A DNA stretch of 64,000 nt from CAZHAX01 sp964530325 (GTDB lineage: Bacteria > Chloroflexota > Anaerolineae > B4-G1): positions 1-64,000 of the forward strand of contig CAZHAX010000011.1 in assembly GCA_964530325.1 (NCBI GenBank), given 5' to 3'. Position 1 is the first letter of the stretch. Each line of letters begins with the position of its first letter. Below the pieces are notes generated by a model, which did not search any database, had not been told where the DNA came from, and saw only the letters and a list, made by a program, of their open reading frames with translations. Position numbers and translations under genes: made by a program. Positions 1 to 8,800 of this stretch are shown here, one piece after another.

Positions 1-2880
1 GGCCCACTCGCCCGGCCACAGGTACTCGGAGGGCAGGATCTCCCTGGCGCCGCCCGGCGGCGTCCAGTAGAGGTGGATGCGCGAATAGCCGGTCAGGTCG
101 CGATAGGCAAGCCGCAGGCTGTGCGGGCCGGCCTCCAGGTCCACCCAGCCGCCGACGTAGTCGCCGGCGGACGGTGAGCTCACCATCAGCGCGCCGTCGA
201 CGTACAGAGAGGAATCGTCCTTCGACGACAGGCCCAGCCCGTACCGCCCGCTCTCCGGCGCGACGAGCACGCCGGTCCATTCCACGCTGTAGGGCCGGGG
301 CATGGGCGTGATGTGGAAGTAGGCGTCCAGAACCGCGTCCACTCTCTCCAGGGCAGGCGTCCCCTCCCAGTTGTCGTCGGCGTAGTACCGGCCGAGCAGG
401 CCGTTGACTGTCACCGGCTCGGCGTAGAGCGCCCACTGGGGGATCGTTCCTGACGCGTCACCCGGCCCCTGCCAGGAGAGTCTCACGCCCCCCTGGCCCG
501 ATTGGGCGGCCAGCCGGAGCAGATGGTTCCCTTCGGCAAGCAGTGAAGAGGCGGTGACGATCGCCTCTCCCTGGCACGTCTCCCCGTCGACCGTAAGAGC
601 GACCCGGCCCGGGGCCTTGGCCCGCAGCTCGTATACGCCGTATACCGGCGCGTACAGCACGCCGCTCCACACTGCCACGAATGGAGGCTCGACAGCGGCG
701 TCGCCCGGCCAGAGGGCATCGACAGTGGCTACGCGAACGACTGGCGTGGGTTCGCCCGCGGGAGGCCACGAGTCACCCGGCCGGTACTCCAGGTCGAGCC
801 CCTGCAGGCTGGCCAGGTCGTCCGGCCGCAGGAGGGCGAGATAGGTGTCGGGGGGGCAGTCTGGGTCGGCCGGCAGCTGCTCGACGGCCGCCTGGGGGTA
901 CAGCCTCCTCAGCTCCTCCACGATCCACTGATGCTCCGCCGAGACGAAGTAGGCCACCGGCCCGTCGGCCGGCTCCCGCACCGGCAGGGGATCGAGCAGG
1001 TAGATCGTCTCCTGCCGGCCCGTCACCCCGGCCGCCTCGAACGCGATCGCGCGACTTCCGGCGTACTCGTAGTCGAAGTAGTAGGTCAGTTCGCTGCCCA
1101 GCTCGACCATCCTGCGGGCGACGGCCGTCTCGTCGGCGAGGAACTCCGCTTGCACCTGGGCGTCGCTCATCTGCTGGCCGAAGTAGACGTAGGTGTTGAT
1201 CGCGGCTATTGCGGCCAATACGGCAACAACGGGACTCGCTTTCCAGTGCGCCCGGTCGCCCGCGGGGCCGGAGCGTAGCTCGCACCACAGCGCGTCCAGG
1301 CTGAGAGCGACGAAGGCGGCCACCGCCGGCAATGCGCCGATCGACCTGAGAGACTGCGGCGCTTCGAAGTGGAGGGACAGGATCCCTCCCAATAGGCCGA
1401 CGGGGAGAAGAAGCAGGAAGAAGCGTCCGGCTGGATCCCGCTGCGCCATCGCCAGTCCAATCCCCAGCAGGAGCAGGGCTCCGGACACGTGGTCAAGCGT
1501 CGGCGCTCCCGGCAGGTTGTGGCGGCCGTTCCGGTCGCCGCAGCAGTTGAACATCAGCAGATGCTTCTCGACGTTCGCAGCGAGCAGCTTGACTGGGTCT
1601 GCGTCGCCAGCCTTGGCGAAGAGCGAGGTCTGGCTGGTCCGGGCCCAGAATGCGCTCGGCTCTCCTATCGCATATTGAACCGTGGGCATCACGGCCAGCC
1701 ATGCCGCGACGACTACGGCGGCCAGGCAGAGCCAGGCACCCGTCTGACGAGCAGAGCGCCTCGGCGCAGACCCCCGCCGCTCCAGCACGAAGCGGCGCAG
1801 CCTGCCGATCAGCCACCAGCCGGCGACGAAGAGGCCCAGCGCGGCGACGAACAGGCGGGTGGGGCTGTAGAAGCACAGCCCCAAGCCGAGCGAGAGCCCC
1901 AGCCCGGCGGCCGAGCGCAGCACTGACGCTCGCCCGCGCAGCAAGCGCAGGGCGAAGTAGAGGGCCAGGAACTCGAAGAAGGGCGCGTCGACTCCGTTCA
2001 TGGCGATGCGGGTGAAGTTGACGTGCCACCTCATCGTGGCCACGACGAAGGCGAGGATGAGCCCCAATCGGCCGCCGCGCCACTCGCGGCCGCAGAGGTA
2101 GGCGGCGAGCACGCCACCAACGCCGAACAGCACGCTGGCCATGCGCAGCCCGAAGATCGTATCTCCGAACAGATGAAGAGAGCAGGCGAAGATGAACAGA
2201 TGGTGGGCGATCTGGTGCAATGAGATGGCATAGACCGGCAGTGTGGACGGGTCTCGGAGGATTTGGCGGGCCTCAATGCCGATGTAGGCCTCGTCGTACC
2301 ATATCCCGGCCGGGAGCGTGCCCAAGTGAGCCGCCCTGAGCAGCAGCGCCAGGAGCACGATTCCTCCCAGGGCATAGAGCTCGGAAGCGGGGACGCGCCG
2401 GGCCCCGCCGTTCCCCTCAGTCGAGGCCAGGATTCCCAGGACGAAGAGCAGCAGGCTGGCCAGGTATGGTGGCCAGGCGGCGGCGGACCGAGCGGGGTCG
2501 CGGGCAAACAAGAGCAGCGAAGCCACGGAGGCGAGCAGGGCTGTGGCGCACAGGCCCAGGCCCAGCTGGCCCCGTCGGCCCGGCAGCAGGGTGGCTGGGG
2601 GGAGCCGAAGCGCCATCCTGTCGCCCGAGAGCTCTTCCTCTCGGCAGCCGCGGCCGCGCAGGATGGCTGCGGCAAAGAGGGGTATGGCTACCCCGAACAG
2701 GGTCAGGCCGGGCACGATACTGTGGCGGGCGAGCTGAGCTTCGCCCAGGCCGGCCAACGCCAGCGCGGCGACGATCGTGCCCAGCGTCGCCTGCCGCCCC
2801 AGCGGGGCTGCCGGCCGGGCCTCGCCGGAACGCAGCCGGCCCGGTCTGTCCCCTCGCCTATCGACACCGTCTTCCGGCAT
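1..2880 (-). CDS. GT39/PMT-like membrane glycosyltransferase with C-terminal PA14 domains (partial)
   Basis: One frame stays open from an ATG at 2880 to the left edge (960 codons, no stop), so the C-terminus is missing. The first ~35 residues are polar, followed by several hydrophobic segments. An Asp-Glu pair in GIWYDEAYIG (about residue 195) fits the acidic motif after the first catalytic-domain membrane helix of PMT/ArnT-type GT-C enzymes, which transfer sugars from lipid-phosphate donors on the outer membrane face. After more hydrophobic helices come two soluble beta-rich stretches, about residues 690-810 and 827-960. The second has clear PA14 features (GRYYADDNWEG, SVEWTGVLVAPESGRY, SSLYVDG). 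PA14 domains usually bind carbohydrate. Some 180 residues of extra membrane segments precede the Asp-Glu motif. The GT-C call is firm; donor and acceptor are unknown. Confidence 0.8.
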   Translation of the reverse strand, partial: MPEDGVDRRGDRPGRLRSGEARPAAPLGRQATLGTIVAALALAGLGEAQLARHSIVPGLTLFGVAIPLFAAAILRGRGCREEELSGDRMALRLPPATLLPGRRGQLGLGLCATALLASVASLLLFARDPARSAAAWPPYLASLLLFVLGILASTEGNGGARRVPASELYALGGIVLLALLLRAAHLGTLPAGIWYDEAYIGIEARQILRDPSTLPVYAISLHQIAHHLFIFACSLHLFGDTIFGLRMASVLFGVGGVLAAYLCGREWRGGRLGLILAFVVATMRWHVNFTRIAMNGVDAPFFEFLALYFALRLLRGRASVLRSAAGLGLSLGLGLCFYSPTRLFVAALGLFVAGWWLIGRLRRFVLERRGSAPRRSARQTGAWLCLAAVVVAAWLAVMPTVQYAIGEPSAFWARTSQTSLFAKAGDADPVKLLAANVEKHLLMFNCCGDRNGRHNLPGAPTLDHVSGALLLLGIGLAMAQRDPAGRFFLLLLPVGLLGGILSLHFEAPQSLRSIGALPAVAAFVALSLDALWCELRSGPAGDRAHWKASPVVAVLAAIAAINTYVYFGQQMSDAQVQAEFLADETAVARRMVELGSELTYYFDYEYAGSRAIAFEAAGVTGRQETIYLLDPLPVREPADGPVAYFVSAEHQWIVEELRRLYPQAAVEQLPADPDCPPDTYLALLRPDDLASLQGLDLEYRPGDSWPPAGEPTPVVRVATVDALWPGDAAVEPPFVAVWSGVLYAPVYGVYELRAKAPGRVALTVDGETCQGEAIVTASSLLAEGNHLLRLAAQSGQGGVRLSWQGPGDASGTIPQWALYAEPVTVNGLLGRYYADDNWEGTPALERVDAVLDAYFHITPMPRPYSVEWTGVLVAPESGRYGLGLSSKDDSSLYVDGALMVSSPSAGDYVGGWVDLEAGPHSLRLAYRDLTGYSRIHLYWTPPGGAREILPSEYLWPGEWA

Positions 2881-2915
2881 CCTGGGGTTCTCCCGCCCTG
2901 GTGAAGCTAGGAGCC

Positions 2916-2945
2916 ATTATACCATAGCCCGTTCGGCGCAGGCAA
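2916..2945 (-). promoter_or_regulatory. Promoter of the PA14 glycosyltransferase
   Basis: On the minus strand TTGCCT (2945-2940) is followed after 18 bp by TATAAT (2921-2916), with an extended -10 TGG just before it. The predicted start site leaves a leader of roughly 30 nt to the ATG at 2880. It lies back to back with the promoter of the plus-strand gene at 2989. Confidence 0.65.
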
Positions 2946-2963
2946 CGTGCGGGCAGCCGTCCG

Positions 2964-2972
2964 TGGTATAAT
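2964..2972 (+). promoter_or_regulatory. Extended -10 promoter for the DUF3524 glycosyltransferase
   Basis: TGGTATAAT at 2964-2972 is an extended -10 element without a good -35. The start site predicted about 7 nt downstream leaves only about 10 nt before the ATG at 2989, so there is little room for a ribosome binding site. Confidence 0.6.
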
Positions 2973-2988
2973 CAACGCGGGCGTTCGC

Positions 2989-4095
<1,107 letters not shown>

Positions 4096-4109
4096 GTCTG
4101 GGCTTCGGC

Positions 4110-5171
4110 CTAACCCTGGGCGCCGAGCGCCTTGGCGCGAAGGGCGACAAGCCAGCGGTAGAGAAGGTAGCGCACCTTCGAGTAGGGCCTATCCCAGGCG
4201 CCAACGCTGCGCACGAGCTCCCCGCCGAAGCCGCGCTTGAAGCGGTAGACCCCCCACAGGCCGTCACTCCGCTGGGCGAACTGCTCTTCCAGCGTGGCCT
4301 CGTCCTCGTCCGGCACGCCCCACAGGTCGTACGTCGTGCAGCCGAGGGACTTGGCCCAGCGCATGGCCTCCCATTGAAGGAGATACGTCGGCATCTTCTC
4401 CCGGTGCGAGTCGCTGGAAGCGCCGTAGAGGTACCAGGCCCGGGGCGGGATGGCGAAGGCCATCACCGCCGCCACCTGCTCGCCGTCGACCTCCGCCAGC
4501 AGCAGCCGGGTCCAGCCGCGCTGCGAGAAGAGTTCGTAGGCGGCCTCGTAGTAAGCGGGAGGATGGACGCCGAACTGGTCCCTATCCGCCGTCTCTGCCG
4601 TCAGCGAGTGGAAGGCGGGCAGGTCCTGTTCGCCAGCCGCGCGCACCGTCACGCCGCGTCGCCCCGCCAGGCGGATGTTGTACCTGGTCTTCGACTTCAT
4701 CCGGGCCAGGACCGTCTCTTCGTCCGGCGAGATATCAACGACGATTGTCCGCGGTGGCTGGATGCTGCCCATGGCGGCCGGTTGGAAGCCAAGGTCGCGA
4801 AGGCTCCGCCGGCTGGCCTCGCCGTCGGGCAGATCGGGCTCGACCATCAGAGCTATGGCACCGCGGCGCTGAGCAGCCTGAGCCAGCAAGCTGAGGAGAG
4901 TCTCCAGCTGGGCGGGGTCAGACCATTCGGCGAGCGGTCCCTTGGCGATGTAGGCGAGAAGGCCGAGGCCGGCCGGTAGACGGCGGTAGAGCACTTGTGC
5001 CCCGGCCACGAGCTGGCCGTCGCTGGCCAGGCCCACGCGCTCGGCTGCCCAGCCAAAGCGCGCCTTCAGGGCTCCCCAGGGGCTTGTCTGGAGTAGGTGC
5101 CGGTCGGGGTGGGTGACTACGAATTCGTTCCAGGCCTCCGCGGGGAGAGGGCCGAGGGGCTCTAGTACCAC
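4110..5171 (-). CDS. FemAB-like peptidyltransferase (lipid II aminoacyl transfer family)
   Basis: The 353-residue protein has the double-GNAT fold typical of FemA/FemX. Visible features include HLLQTSPWGALKARFGW near the N-terminus, KTRYNIRLAGRRGV in the middle, and YLLQWEAMRWAKSLGCTTYD followed by GLWGVYRFKRGFGGE near the end, all diagnostic for FemAB. Such enzymes add amino acids from aminoacyl-tRNA to the peptidoglycan stem peptide, acting at the cytoplasmic membrane face. The start is GTG at 5171, overlapping the last 10 bp of the upstream methyltransferase, with a GGGAG ribosome site inside it. The two genes are therefore likely translated together. The added amino acid cannot be read from sequence, and some family members act on other substrates. 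Confidence 0.8.
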   Translation of the reverse strand: MVLEPLGPLPAEAWNEFVVTHPDRHLLQTSPWGALKARFGWAAERVGLASDGQLVAGAQVLYRRLPAGLGLLAYIAKGPLAEWSDPAQLETLLSLLAQAAQRRGAIALMVEPDLPDGEASRRSLRDLGFQPAAMGSIQPPRTIVVDISPDEETVLARMKSKTRYNIRLAGRRGVTVRAAGEQDLPAFHSLTAETADRDQFGVHPPAYYEAAYELFSQRGWTRLLLAEVDGEQVAAVMAFAIPPRAWYLYGASSDSHREKMPTYLLQWEAMRWAKSLGCTTYDLWGVPDEDEATLEEQFAQRSDGLWGVYRFKRGFGGELVRSVGAWDRPYSKVRYLLYRWLVALRAKALGAQG

Positions 5172-6001
5172 CGCTGCTCCCGCCGGGCAACGACCAGAAG
5201 CCCGCCGCCCGTGCCGCCCGGTGGTACGTCCATCTCATAGTACGGCCGCCAGCGGGTGGAGAGAGTGCGGACGACGAGGCGGCGCAGGAAGTCCTGGTAA
5301 CGAAGCGACCGCAGCCGCGGCGAGACGAGCACGCCCCAGGGAGAGAGGCGCTTGCCCACGCCGAACAGGCGGTTCATGCGGTCCCACAGATGCTCCACTT
5401 CCTGGGGAATGTAATAGAGGGTCTTGACGACGTTCAGGCGGACCGTCGCCAGGAGGTGGCGCCAGTCGCTGGGGTTGTAGTAGTGATGGTGCTCAAGCAG
5501 GGCGTCCACGGCGGCAGCGTATTTCTCCGCGCCCCGCAAGTCGCCCGCCTCCTTGCGTTTGGCGTACCCCTGCAGATAGGAGCGGAACACCTCGGAGGGG
5601 ACGGTGAAGATGAAGTGGCCGTCCGGCATCAACAGGCGGCCCACCTCACGCACTACCGGCGTCAGGTCCGGTATGTGCTCCAGGACGGAGTTGGAGAGAA
5701 CGGTGGCGTATGATTGGTCGACGAAGGGCAGCCCTGCGCCCGCAGCAAGGGCCACAAGCCGGTATGCGCCTGTCTGCTCGGCGCGGCGAAGCTGCACCTC
5801 GGACAGGTCCACCCCTGCGTCTATCTGCGCTTCAGAGCCGAAGAGCACCCTGGCCACCAGGCCGTCGCCACACCCCAGGTCAAGCAGGGGACCTTCGTAC
5901 GACTCCTGAGCGGCGATACGCAGCTCGACAGCCCGCCACAAGGCCACAGGAGGAGCGAACCAGTATGCGTCCAGTGCTTCGACGAGGTAGTCGCGTGCCA
6001 T
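5162..6001 (-). CDS. Class I SAM-dependent methyltransferase
   Basis: The protein has 279 residues. Motif I is GPLLDLGCGDGLVARVLF (about residue 38), followed by DAGVDLS as the acidic ribose-binding position and by VLSNSVLEHIPDL, which is typical of the Methyltransf_11/UbiE group. The C-terminal 100 residues (YNPSDWRHLLATVRLN onward) resemble methyltransferases of surface-polysaccharide clusters. The substrate is unknown. It is the first gene of a two-gene unit with the FemAB-like gene, and its ATG lies only a few bases after the predicted transcription start. Confidence 0.8.
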   Translation of the reverse strand: MARDYLVEALDAYWFAPPVALWRAVELRIAAQESYEGPLLDLGCGDGLVARVLFGSEAQIDAGVDLSEVQLRRAEQTGAYRLVALAAGAGLPFVDQSYATVLSNSVLEHIPDLTPVVREVGRLLMPDGHFIFTVPSEVFRSYLQGYAKRKEAGDLRGAEKYAAAVDALLEHHHYYNPSDWRHLLATVRLNVVKTLYYIPQEVEHLWDRMNRLFGVGKRLSPWGVLVSPRLRSLRYQDFLRRLVVRTLSTRWRPYYEMDVPPGGTGGGLLVVARREQRWY

Positions 6002-6009
6002 CGGCTGTG

Positions 6010-6038
6010 AGTATACCCTATCGTGAGATGCGTGTCAA
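6010..6038 (-). promoter_or_regulatory. Consensus promoter giving a near-leaderless methyltransferase mRNA
   Basis: Minus strand TTGACA (6038-6033), 17 bp, TATACT (6015-6010). A start site 6-8 nt past the -10 falls at about 6002-6004, with the ATG at 6001, so the transcript should have 0-3 leader bases. Confidence 0.75.
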
Positions 6039-6171
6039 CGCCACACGAGCGCACGGGGTGAAATGGAGCGGGAATCCCCAGATCCTTGCTGGCGAGTTCG
6101 ATACAGGTACAATAGGTCAACAGTGCACGGCGCTCACCCACAGTCTGTGCCGGAGCGAGAGGAGCGATCTG

Positions 6172-6960
6172 ATGCCAGAGCGAAAGCTTGTGGACCCCGC
6201 AACCGAGCCTGCCGAGTACACGCGCTGGCATGATGGGGCTTCGGAGAGCGTGCGGGGTCTGGTCCCCAGCGAGCGGGCGGTCACGCTGTTCGTCAATGGC
6301 GGTCCTCTTGTCGGCATCAACTGCTCGCCGTCGCTGCTGGAGGAGTTGGCGCTGGGCTTCCTGTTCAACGAGGGCCTGATCGAGACCATGCGGGACATCG
6401 CTGTGCTGGACGTACGTGCCGACGGAGGCAGCATCGACGTCTGGCTGGAGGGCGAGGTGGAAGTGCCCGCACTCCGCTTCCTGACTGCGGGCTGCTCGGG
6501 AGGAACGAGCTCTGGCGACCTGGCCTCGGGGCGGCGGAGGGTGGAATCCGATCTGCGGATCCGGCCCTCGCTCGTGCGTGATTTGGTGGGAGAGCAGCTG
6601 TCGGCGGTCACTCCTCTCCACCGGGCAGCCGGCGGACTGCACGGGGCGATGCTGGCAGACGGCGAGCGCGTGTTGTGCGCCGCGGAAGATATCGGTCGTC
6701 ACAACGCAGTGGACAAGGTGGCCGGCATATGTCTGCGTCAGAGTTGGCCGACGCAGGACAGGATCATCGTCAGCACCGGCCGGGCCAGCTCGGAGGTGGT
6801 GGCCAAGGCTGCCCGAATGCAGGTCCCGGTGGTGATCTCCCGCTCCTCGCCCACTTCCCTCTCCGTGCAACTGGCCCGCGAGTGGGGCATCACGCTCGTG
6901 GGCTACGCCAGGCGCGGCTCGTTCCGCGTCTATGCGGGCGAGGGTAGGATCGCCGTGTAG
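6172..6960 (+). CDS. fdhD: Formate dehydrogenase accessory sulfurtransferase FdhD
   Basis: A 262-residue FdhD homologue. Conserved stretches include ERAVTLFVNGGPLVGI, LALGFLFNEGLI, the catalytic-loop region TAGCSGGTSSG, LHGAMLADGE, AEDIGRHNAVDKV and STGRASSEVVAKAARM. FdhD moves sulfur from IscS to the bis-MGD molybdenum cofactor of formate dehydrogenases. The ATG at 6172 follows a GAGAGGAGCG ribosome site. An in-frame extension reaching 5710 would lie antisense to the methyltransferase and is not coding. The loop has one cysteine (GCSGG) where E. coli has CxxC. No formate dehydrogenase or cofactor-synthesis gene is nearby, so its client lies elsewhere. Confidence 0.92.
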   Translation: MPERKLVDPATEPAEYTRWHDGASESVRGLVPSERAVTLFVNGGPLVGINCSPSLLEELALGFLFNEGLIETMRDIAVLDVRADGGSIDVWLEGEVEVPALRFLTAGCSGGTSSGDLASGRRRVESDLRIRPSLVRDLVGEQLSAVTPLHRAAGGLHGAMLADGERVLCAAEDIGRHNAVDKVAGICLRQSWPTQDRIIVSTGRASSEVVAKAARMQVPVVISRSSPTSLSVQLAREWGITLVGYARRGSFRVYAGEGRIAV

Positions 6961-6993
6961 GATCGCACCCACTTCAGCAGCAACAAAGCGTCC

Positions 6994-7022
6994 TTGACAT
7001 AGAACGTATGTTCGCGTATAAT
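6994..7022 (+). promoter_or_regulatory. lexA promoter with LexA (SOS) operator
   Basis: TTGACA (6994-6999), a 17-bp spacer and TATAAT (7017-7022). Inside the spacer, at 7002-7013, lies GAACGTATGTTC, a perfect GAAC-N4-GTTC palindrome matching the Gram-positive type SOS box. LexA bound here would cover both core elements, so lexA should repress itself. Confidence 0.88.
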
Positions 7023-7078
7023 TGGGGTGTGACGGCCATTCAGATGGTGGACCGCAGAGGGATGCGGGGGAACGAACT

Positions 7079-7732
7079 ATGGTCGAGCAGCTTTCGGAAC
7101 GTCAGCAGCGCATTCTGGCATTCCTGGGCGACTACATAGAGGATAACGGCTATCCGCCTTCGATCCGCGAGATCGGGGCGGCGGCCGGCATCAGCTCCAC
7201 GTCGGTGGTCAGCTACAACCTGCGCCGGCTGGAAGAGCACGGCTACATCAGCCGCGATCGCGAGGTCTCCCGCGGGCTGAAGCTGACCAGCGAGAGTTCG
7301 GCCCAGTTCGTCCCCGACTCCATCGTCCAGATCCCCGTTCTGGGTCAAATCGCCGCCGGCGAGCCGCTTCCCGTTCCGTCGAGCGATTTCTTGCTGATGG
7401 GGGACGAGACGATCGAACTGACCCGGGGCATTCTGGGGGATCCAGAGGAACTCTATGCCCTGCGGGTCAAGGGCAACTCGATGATCGACGCCCTGGTCAA
7501 CGACGGCGACATCGTCGTCATGAGGCACCAGCGGCGCGTCGAGAACGGCGAGATGGCCGCTGTCTGGCTGACGGACCGCGAGGAGGTCACGCTCAAGCGC
7601 TTCTACCAGGACGATAGCGGGGCCGTCCGCCTCCAGCCGGCCAACCCCACGATGAGGCCGATCTACGTGGAAGACCCGCGCAAGGTCGAGGTGCAGGGCA
7701 AGGTAGTGATGGTGATTCGCCAGCTGCAGTAG
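7079..7732 (+). CDS. lexA: LexA repressor
   Basis: A 217-residue LexA. The N-terminal winged helix has PSIREIGAAAGISSTSVV as helix-turn-helix. The Ala-Gly self-cleavage bond is in GQIAAGEPLPV. The catalytic Ser is in VKGNSMIDA, and the partner Lys is in EVTLKRFYQ. LexA dimers repress DNA-damage genes and cleave themselves when RecA filaments form. The ATG at 7079 follows a purine-rich stretch. The gene is preceded by a SOS box and followed by a perfect hairpin, so it appears monocistronic. A second matching box controls the next gene. Confidence 0.97.
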   Translation: MVEQLSERQQRILAFLGDYIEDNGYPPSIREIGAAAGISSTSVVSYNLRRLEEHGYISRDREVSRGLKLTSESSAQFVPDSIVQIPVLGQIAAGEPLPVPSSDFLLMGDETIELTRGILGDPEELYALRVKGNSMIDALVNDGDIVVMRHQRRVENGEMAAVWLTDREEVTLKRFYQDDSGAVRLQPANPTMRPIYVEDPRKVEVQGKVVMVIRQLQ

Positions 7733-7773
7733 AGCTTGCCTGGTCTCCTGTGGGTGTTGAGCCTGTGAGTCGC

Positions 7774-7801
7774 AGAGCCCGGCCCTAGGGCCGGGCTCTT
7801 T
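7774..7801 (+). terminator. Rho-independent terminator after lexA
   Basis: A perfect 26-bp palindrome at 7774-7799 (AGAGCCCGGCCC and its complement around CTAG) followed by TTT. It separates lexA from the SOS-type promoter at 7853. Confidence 0.75.
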
Positions 7802-7852
7802 CCATGCGCCCCAGGCGCGCTTCTCTCAGGGGTGTACGTTGCCAGTCTCTGC

Positions 7853-7904
7853 TTGACCTAGCACAGATGTTCTGGTACAATATGCTGGTACAGAACACAT
7901 GTTC
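7853..7904 (+). promoter_or_regulatory. SOS-type promoter with one perfect and one degenerate LexA box
   Basis: TTGACC (7853-7858), a 17-bp spacer and TACAAT (7876-7881). A perfect GAACACATGTTC box lies at 7893-7904, just past the predicted start site (about 7888). A degenerate box, GCACAGATGTTC at 7861-7872, sits in the spacer at exactly the offset from the -35 seen in the lexA promoter (two intervening bases). Confidence 0.82.
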
Positions 7905-7972
7905 TCCTATAAGGCTGGCCTGGCGCCGGTGCCGGTCACCGGGGTGCACCAGTGGGAGCTCGGAGGTGAAGA

Positions 7973-8251
7973 TTGGAGGCTGGCTTGCTGTGGTATGACG
8001 ACGACCCCGAGCGGTCGCTCTTGGAAAAGGTCCATCAGGCTGCGCGGCACTACGAGTGCAAGTTCGGCGCTCCTGCGCAGGTGTGCTACGTGCACCCCTC
8101 GGCGCTTGACGCCAAGGAGGGGAAGGAGCCGTCAGGCGGGCTGCGCATCGCGGGGCTGGATACGGTGCTGACGAATCACCTTTGGGTGGGGCGGGAGGAG
8201 AAGGATATCGCGGCCAGGCGAAAGGCGCCCGAGCCTGGCAGCCAGGATTGA
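7973..8251 (+). CDS. Small protein of unknown function under predicted LexA control
   Basis: A 92-residue protein I cannot assign to a family. The start is TTG at 7973, preceded by an excellent GGAGGTGA site; there is no nearby ATG alternative. The sequence is mixed charged and aromatic (LLWYDDDPERSLLEKVHQA, HYECKFGAPAQVCYVHPSAL, TNHLWVGREEKD), with two Cys and several His, no signal peptide and no membrane segment, so it is probably cytoplasmic. It has its own promoter with LexA boxes and is the only gene before the next promoter at 8333. Induction by DNA damage is inferred from the operators. Whether it inhibits division, binds DNA or does something else cannot be told. Confidence 0.78.
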   Translation: MEAGLLWYDDDPERSLLEKVHQAARHYECKFGAPAQVCYVHPSALDAKEGKEPSGGLRIAGLDTVLTNHLWVGREEKDIAARRKAPEPGSQD

Positions 8252-8332
8252 CGTTCAGAGGGGAGCGGTGAGCTATCGCGGGCGGCCCACAGCCCCGCCC
8301 TGGCCGGCGCCGGGGTGGCAGCGCTACCCGGT

Positions 8333-8361
8333 TTGACTTCTACGCGTTTTGGCGTTATGCT
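8333..8361 (+). promoter_or_regulatory. Promoter of the 89-residue membrane protein
   Basis: TTGACT (8333-8338), a 17-bp spacer, TATGCT (8356-8361). The predicted start at about 8368 rules out the upstream in-frame starts and supports the ATG at 8399. Confidence 0.6.
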
Positions 8362-8398
8362 AGCTGCAGCCGAGCGCGGACGGCGCGCAGGAGGCCCT

Positions 8399-8668
8399 AT
8401 GGCGGAGGACCAATCCCAGTCCGATTGGCTGGCTACACTCTCTGGAGAGCAGCCCGAGGAGAGTGGTCCTGTGCTGCAGGACTTGCGGGACCAGATCTTG
8501 CAGGCGGACGATGAGTTCGGGGAGGTCGAGCGGCCTGCCGCGACGAACTTCCTGGCCGCGCTCGAGCCGTGGCAGCGGCTCGTGCTTTCCCTCATGCTGT
8601 TCCTCGACGTCGCGCTCTGCGGCTGCATGGCTCTTGTGGCTACAGGCCGCGTGAGGCTGCCTTTCTAG
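8399..8668 (+). CDS. Small single-pass membrane protein, unknown function
   Basis: An 89-residue protein starting at ATG 8399 after an AGGAGG site. The first ~60 residues are acidic and soluble (QPEESGPVLQDLRDQILQAD). One membrane helix follows (LVLSLMLFLDVALCGCMALV), then a short positively charged tail, which suggests a tail-anchored or N-in/C-in arrangement. No family recognised. It lies between the SOS-controlled gene and the nucleoside kinase-like gene; its own promoter suggests independent expression, with possible read-through into the kinase gene. Confidence 0.65.
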   Translation: MAEDQSQSDWLATLSGEQPEESGPVLQDLRDQILQADDEFGEVERPAATNFLAALEPWQRLVLSLMLFLDVALCGCMALVATGRVRLPF

Positions 8669-8800
8669 CCGCGGCAGGCCCTGATGCTGGATGTGCCGCC
8701 CTGGAGGCGCGGCGCAGGTCAGCGGCTTGCTCGATAGAACACCCCGCCCGGGCCCCCGCTCGACACTCAGCGCGATCTGCTGCGGTTGATCATTGACGGC

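Noticed and set aside
458..2675. Apparent break-up of the left-edge gene into several short minus-strand frames
   Set aside because: Those are other frames; translating from ATG 2880 gives one uninterrupted frame to base 1 with coherent domains.
5710..6171. In-frame upstream extension of fdhD
   Set aside because: It lies antisense to the methyltransferase gene and its promoter, lacks family similarity, and ATG 6172 has a good ribosome site.
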